Shown here piece by piece: positions 41,344 to 45,824 of a stretch of 45,824 bases of DNA. Source of the DNA: Planctomycetaceae bacterium. GTDB taxonomy: Bacteria; Planctomycetota; Phycisphaerae; Phycisphaerales; SM1A02. Position 1 is the first letter of the stretch. Each line of letters opens with the position of its first letter. A model generated the notes under the pieces. That model was not told the origin of the DNA and searched no databases. It saw only the letters and a list, made by a program, of their open reading frames with translations. A program made the translations under genes and the position numbers. Location: NCBI GenBank assembly GCA_947480055.1, contig CANKBX010000003.1, positions 1 to 45,824 on the forward strand, in the 5' to 3' direction.

Positions 41344-42570
41344 ATGGCCAAAGAAAATTTCAATCGCACAAAACCACACGTCAATGTAGGCACGATCGGA
41401 CACGTCGATCACGGTAAGACAACTCTCACCGCTGCCATCACCGCAGTTCAAGCCGCCAAGGGCCTAAGCAAAGCCGTCGCGTACGACGCCGTTGCCAAAG
41501 CCAGCGAAAGCGAAGGCCGCCGCGATCCAACAAAGATCGTGACCATCGCAACCAGCCACGTTGAATACGAAACCAAGAGCCGCCATTACGCGCACGTTGA
41601 TTGCCCAGGCCACGCCGATTATGTGAAGAACATGATCACCGGCGCCGCGCAAATGGACGGCGCAATTTTGGTTGTGAGCGCAACCGACGGCCCGATGCCG
41701 CAAACCAAGGAGCACATTCTGTTGGCGCGCCAAGTTGGCGTTCCAGCGCTTGTTGTGTTCTTGAACAAGTGCGACCTTGTTGATGACAAGGAATTGCTTG
41801 AGTTGGTTGAAATGGAAGTTCGTGAATTGCTCACCAAGTACGGATTTGATGGCGACAAGATTCCAATTATTCGCGGCGCCGCTTTCCCAGCTCTGAGCAA
41901 TCCAACAGACGCCGAGAAAACCAAGTGCATTTCCGATCTTATGGATGCAATCGACACGCATATTCCAGAGCCTGTTCGTGAAACAGACAAGCCTTTCATG
42001 ATGAGCGTCGAAGACGTGTTCAGCATCAAGGGTCGTGGAACCGTGGCCACTGGTCGTATTGAGCGCGGCATCATCAAGGTCAACGATGAAGTTGAAATTG
42101 TTGGTCTTCGCCCAGACACACGCAAGTCAATTGTGACCGGCGTTGAAATGTTCCAGAAGACACTCGATGAAGGTCGCGCTGGTGACAACGTTGGTTGTCT
42201 CCTTCGTGGCGTTGAAAAAGCCGACGTTGAGCGTGGTCAAGTTCTCTGCAAGCCAGGAACCATCAAGCCACACAGTCAGTTTGAAGCGGAAGTTTATGTT
42301 CTGAAGAAGGAAGAGGGTGGTCGATCCACATCTTTCATCTCTGGCTACAAGCCACAGTTCTACTTCCGTACATCAGACATCACCGGTCGCATTGAGTTGA
42401 TCAAGGAAGGCGTTGAGTCGAAGGACTTGATGTGCATGCCTGGCGACAATATCACCATGCGCGTTGACCTTGAAGGCAAGGGCGTAGCTATGGAAGTTGG
42501 AACACGTTTCGCCGTCCGTGAGGGTGGTCGAACCGTGGGTTCAGGTGTTTGTACGAAGATCAATCTGTAA
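41344..42570 (+). CDS. tuf: elongation factor Tu
   Basis: [99 protein letters not shown] 41344. Confidence 0.98.
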   Translation: MAKENFNRTKPHVNVGTIGHVDHGKTTLTAAITAVQAAKGLSKAVAYDAVAKASESEGRRDPTKIVTIATSHVEYETKSRHYAHVDCPGHADYVKNMITGAAQMDGAILVVSATDGPMPQTKEHILLARQVGVPALVVFLNKCDLVDDKELLELVEMEVRELLTKYGFDGDKIPIIRGAAFPALSNPTDAEKTKCISDLMDAIDTHIPEPVRETDKPFMMSVEDVFSIKGRGTVATGRIERGIIKVNDEVEIVGLRPDTRKSIVTGVEMFQKTLDEGRAGDNVGCLLRGVEKADVERGQVLCKPGTIKPHSQFEAEVYVLKKEEGGRSTSFISGYKPQFYFRTSDITGRIELIKEGVESKDLMCMPGDNITMRVDLEGKGVAMEVGTRFAVREGGRTVGSGVCTKINL

Positions 42571-42581
42571 GTTTCATCCTG

Positions 42582-42616
42582 TCTGTTCCCGCTGACCACG
42601 TGTCGGCGGGAACAGA
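42582..42616 (+). other. 11-bp perfect inverted repeat (hairpin) between tuf and rpmG
   Basis: TCTGTTCCCGC ... GCGGGAACAGA; no clear T-tract follows, so processing/attenuation or a Rho-type end is possible. Confidence 0.7.
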
Positions 42617-42652
42617 TGGGATTTATCAAAGGCCTCAGGCCTGGAGTTTGTC

Positions 42653-42832
42653 ATGGCTAAAAAATCTCTCGATCGCGAATATGTTTGGCTTCAATGCACC
42701 GAAACCGGTGACTTGAATTACCGCACCGAAATCCGCGTGAAGGGCGGAATTTCCGAACGAGTGAAAGAAGGCTTTAAAAAGTTTTCGCCACGACTTCGCA
42801 AGCACACCCTTCACAAAATCAAGCGCAAGTAA
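42653..42832 (+). CDS. rpmG: 50S ribosomal protein L33 (59 aa; below the ORF-track cutoff)
   Basis: MAKKSLDREYVWLQCTETGDLNYRTEIRVKGGISERVKEGFKKFSPRLRKHTLHKIKRK*; located between tuf and secE. Confidence 0.92.
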   Translation: MAKKSLDREYVWLQCTETGDLNYRTEIRVKGGISERVKEGFKKFSPRLRKHTLHKIKRK

Positions 42833-42858
42833 GGATCTCAATCTTTGCTCACGCATAA

Positions 42859-42931
42859 ACGTCGGTAGCTCAGCTGGTAGAGCAGCGGATTCCAAATCCG
42901 CAGGTCGCGGGTTCGATCCCCTCCCGGCGTG
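42859..42931 (+). tRNA. tRNA-Trp (anticodon CCA)
   Basis: ACGTCGGTAGCTCAGCTGGTAGAGCAGCGGATTCCAAATCCGCAGGTCGCGGGTTCGATCCCCTCCCGGCGTG; anticodon loop TTCCAAA. Confidence 0.94.
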
Positions 42932-42988
42932 TTTGACAGCCTGTTGGTCGGCGTGTTTGGCGTTACTCATTCATTGTGAAAGTTCAAT

Positions 42989-43399
42989 ATGGCAAGTGCA
43001 ATTAAAAAATTTGGTCAAGGCTATTGGACCCGAGTGATGTCCGTTGTTGGCTTTGGTTTGGTGGCCGTGCTTGGCGCAATTTGGCTTTGGCGCATGTTGG
43101 AAACTGTCAACGTGGGCTTTCCCGCGATCTATCTTGCCAGCGGCGTAGCCACATTATTTTTGGCAATTATTGGCGCCGCCATCTGGTGGTTTGTGGGTTG
43201 GAACGCCCGCAGCGTTGACTTTCTTGTAGCCACTGAAGGCGAAATGAAAAAAGTGAATTGGTCCACCAAGCAAGAGCTTGTTGGAAGCACGGTTGTGGTG
43301 ATCGCGGTGGTCATCATCATCTCACTGTTCTGTTGGTTGTTTGACTTTATCTTTTCAACCCTGTTCGTCTGGATGAAAGTTTTGGACATGAGGAGCTGA
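42989..43399 (+). CDS. secE: preprotein translocase subunit SecE (with extra N-terminal TM region)
   Basis: C-terminal SVDFLVATEGEMKKVNWSTKQELVGSTVVVIAVVIIISLFCWLFDFIFSTLF; upstream of nusG. Confidence 0.92.
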   Translation: MASAIKKFGQGYWTRVMSVVGFGLVAVLGAIWLWRMLETVNVGFPAIYLASGVATLFLAIIGAAIWWFVGWNARSVDFLVATEGEMKKVNWSTKQELVGSTVVVIAVVIIISLFCWLFDFIFSTLFVWMKVLDMRS

Positions 43400-43404
43400 T
43401 CGAC

Positions 43405-44232
43405 ATGCTGTCAGAAGAATCACCAAATAACGAAAATCATGATGAAGCCAGCGGCGATGCCGCGGCCAAGACCAAAAATCTTTCCGCTGGACTGAGCGCG
43501 CTTCGAAGCACCGGTCCATTGAAGGGCGGCGTGGCCACAAGTCGCGCGTATGAAGCTGCGAGCACAAAGAACAAGGGCACGCCAATGTTGGCGCCACCAA
43601 CAATGTCCGCCGCGGAAATGACCGCCAACGGAACGCTCACGCCAGTTGATCCCGACAGCGAGTTGCCGATGTATCGCGACGGCATGGATTGGTTCGTGCT
43701 ACGCGTCGCAAGCAACAAGGAAAATTCCGTTCAGTCAACGCTGGAGCGTAAGGTTCAAATTGAAGGCATGAAGCATTTGGTTGGTCGCATCATGGTGCCA
43801 ACCGAAAAGACAAAGACCATCAAGGCCGGCAAGCAACGCGTGACGGAGACAAAGTTGTATCCCGGCTACGTGTTTGTTGAAATGAAGTTGGAGCCGGACG
43901 GACGCATTCCGCAAGACGTGTTTTTCTTGATCAAGGAAACAACGGGCGTGGGCGATTTCGTTGGTACAGCTGGTCGGCCAACGCCAATGGCGCCGCCAGA
44001 AGTTGAGAAGATGTTGTTTGACAGCAAGAAGCCTGATGAATCACCGACCGTGCGCATGGAGTTTGTGAAGGGCGACGCGGTTGTGATCAAGGAAGGTCCG
44101 TTCCAGAATTACGAGGGAACGGTGGACGAAACATTGCCCGAGAAGGGCTTGGTTCGCGTGTTGGTTACCATCTTCGGTCGTCAGGCTCCTGTTGAGCTTG
44201 AGTATTGGCAAATTGCCAAGGCTGAAAAGTAA
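43405..44232 (+). CDS. nusG: transcription termination/antitermination protein NusG with N-terminal extension
   Basis: NGN domain DWFVLRVASNKENSVQSTLERKV... KLYPGYVFVEMKL; KOW FVKGDAVVIKEGPFQNYEGTV; GAGGAG upstream of ATG 43405. Confidence 0.96.
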   Translation: MLSEESPNNENHDEASGDAAAKTKNLSAGLSALRSTGPLKGGVATSRAYEAASTKNKGTPMLAPPTMSAAEMTANGTLTPVDPDSELPMYRDGMDWFVLRVASNKENSVQSTLERKVQIEGMKHLVGRIMVPTEKTKTIKAGKQRVTETKLYPGYVFVEMKLEPDGRIPQDVFFLIKETTGVGDFVGTAGRPTPMAPPEVEKMLFDSKKPDESPTVRMEFVKGDAVVIKEGPFQNYEGTVDETLPEKGLVRVLVTIFGRQAPVELEYWQIAKAEK

Positions 44233-44256
44233 GCACCGGGTTACATCGTATTTGAA

Positions 44257-44868
44257 ATGGGAGCAGCTCTTATGCAACGAATCGGATCCACATTTGTGCT
44301 CGCAATTGTGTTTGCCTCTGCTCTGATTATCGCGCTCACGGGTTGCACCGCGGGCGCCACCTATCCACCAACTGCTGGCAGGACAACGCTTTCTCCATCC
44401 ACTCCGCCATGCCCGCAACTTATGGCCAGCGGTTTGCGCTATGCGCAACAACGTCTTGCGCCAGCCGGTGAAATTCTTGTTTTCAATTTGCCTCCGCAAA
44501 CAGCGCAATATGTTTGGGATGATGTTGCATTGAAGCTTGGCGAAGGCTCGCGCCCCATGACTGCCAGCGACACCACAGGCATGACGCTGCAACAACTTCG
44601 CCTCAATGGCAGCATGGCGGAAGTTGATGTGATCTACGTCACCACCGAGGGTGTTTGGCAAATGGCAACCGTGCATTTAGAAGGCGCGTTCGGCGTGGAA
44701 TTTCGCCCGTCATTTGTGCAGCGTTGGCTGATTCCAGTGGAAAAGCCAGCGTTCAATCCACCTCTTGTTGGATCTTTTGACGATGCTCCGGAGTCGCCTG
44801 TTTCGTCGCCAATTATTCCAAGCACGCCAACTTCCGCTGTTTCCACAGATCCAGCGCCTCAGCACTGA
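44257..44868 (+). CDS. hypothetical lipoprotein
   Basis: Signal peptide with lipobox: FVLAIVFASALIIALTGCTAG. Confidence 0.75.
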   Translation: MGAALMQRIGSTFVLAIVFASALIIALTGCTAGATYPPTAGRTTLSPSTPPCPQLMASGLRYAQQRLAPAGEILVFNLPPQTAQYVWDDVALKLGEGSRPMTASDTTGMTLQQLRLNGSMAEVDVIYVTTEGVWQMATVHLEGAFGVEFRPSFVQRWLIPVEKPAFNPPLVGSFDDAPESPVSSPIIPSTPTSAVSTDPAPQH

Positions 44869-44916
44869 TTTGACGAAGCGCTCGGAACTTTTGCCGCTCT
44901 TTCGTAGCATCTGAGT

Positions 44917-45824
44917 GTGAAACCGCACTCGCCCGCATCCAAGTTGATTCATAATGTATTGCATCAAGAATGCGAGTCGGCGCACAGAAGATTGGCGCAA
45001 GCCATGGGTGACGCTGAGCGTGATCAAGTAGAGGGCATTCGCGGATACAGGCGAGCCGTAAAAAAAATTCGTTGCGCGTTGCAATTAACCGCCGGTGGTT
45101 TGGGTTTAGAAAAACGCAAAGAGCTCGATGCTCAGTGGGCGTCGCTGGCGCGGCGACTGGGAGTTATGCGGGACAGGGACGCGCGCGATAAAAAGATCAA
45201 TGAAATTATTTCGCTGTTGCCAGTTCATGCGCAAGAAGGCGCACGCTTAGCGTGGGTTGGCGTTGCGCATTCGTTGAATTTTTTAGAAGCGCGCAACGCA
45301 ACAGCGCCAAAAATAGGGACAGTGATTTCTAGCCATGATCACCGCGAAGTGCTTGAAGGTTTAGCCAGCGACACAGAGCGCATGATTTTAGCGACGGAAG
45401 CGATTCGATTTTCCGATCTTTCTCCGCAGATGGTGGCGGGCTCGGTTGAACATCTTTGGAATCGCGCGCAAAGGCAGGCGCGCAAATCATGGGATGGTCG
45501 TGATCAGGCTTGGTTGCACGCATTGCGTAAGCGAGTTCAACGCGCGCACATTGCGTTTCGACTTCTACGCGCGCAGGGTGGCGAGGGTGGTTTGGAGGTT
45601 GAGAAACGCTTGGATGCGGCGGCAAAGGCAATGGGGGAATTTCGTGACGTGTGCATGCTTGAATCGCAGTTGCGAGACCATTTTGCGCAAGTGGGAATTG
45701 CAAAAACAGCGCCAACACAAACAACGCTCCAACATATTTTGCCCGCGCAAGAACAACTATCGCAAGCGCCCGCGCCAACTCCGCTTTCGGAAATTATCGC
45801 CCCGCTTGAAATGCTTCGAAATCA
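44917..45824 (+). CDS. CHAD domain-containing protein, partial (runs off right edge)
   Basis: Open frame from GTG 44917 to window end, absent from the ORF track because no stop is inside the window. VEGIRGYRRAVKKIRCALQL and HALRKRVQRAHIAFRLLR are CHAD-like helices. Confidence 0.8.
   Translation, partial: MKPHSPASKLIHNVLHQECESAHRRLAQAMGDAERDQVEGIRGYRRAVKKIRCALQLTAGGLGLEKRKELDAQWASLARRLGVMRDRDARDKKINEIISLLPVHAQEGARLAWVGVAHSLNFLEARNATAPKIGTVISSHDHREVLEGLASDTERMILATEAIRFSDLSPQMVAGSVEHLWNRAQRQARKSWDGRDQAWLHALRKRVQRAHIAFRLLRAQGGEGGLEVEKRLDAAAKAMGEFRDVCMLESQLRDHFAQVGIAKTAPTQTTLQHILPAQEQLSQAPAPTPLSEIIAPLEMLRN

Overview
The window looks like a chromosomal segment of a planctomycete-type (PVC) bacterium. 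This is judged from a PVC-type cytochrome/HEAT dehydrogenase, a kinase plus FHA-ECF sigma pair, and a prepilin-like protein. All calls come from reading the supplied ORFs and the raw sequence by eye; no searches were run. Main contents: (i) a partial GH63/MGH1-like glucosidase running off the left edge; (ii) a Ser/Thr kinase followed by an FHA-ECF sigma factor fusion; (iii) a PVC-type c-cytochrome/HEAT dehydrogenase; (iv) a large surface-polysaccharide locus (about 9.7-27.2 kb: epimerase, GTs, Wzx-like flippase, gmd/fcl, asnB, bi-domain oxidoreductase, wecB, heparinase-like, tandem GT4-GT4 fusion); (v) mscS-like, cysS with an in-frame Asn-Ala repeat insertion, an inverted/tandem ~61-bp repeat array, and coaE; (vi) a second polysaccharide block (about 31.9-38.0 kb: Wzy-like, second asnB, second GT paralogue, acetyltransferase, methyltransferase); (vii) rho, a pseudopilin-like gene, tRNA-Thr, tuf, rpmG, tRNA-Trp, secE, nusG, and a partial CHAD protein. 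The strongest unexpected observation is a diverged, gapless 153-bp copy of the coaE 3' end (37996-38148) just upstream of rho. It starts abruptly with a 38-bp near-identical block. The second polysaccharide block is therefore bracketed by the coaE 3' end and its duplicate, which resembles a cassette integrated into or exchanged at the 3' end of coaE. Other notable signals are a possible rho 5' frameshift hiding a Q/R/G/H-rich N-terminal extension, a tuf leader with four consecutive hairpins, and the kinase/FHA-sigma pairing.
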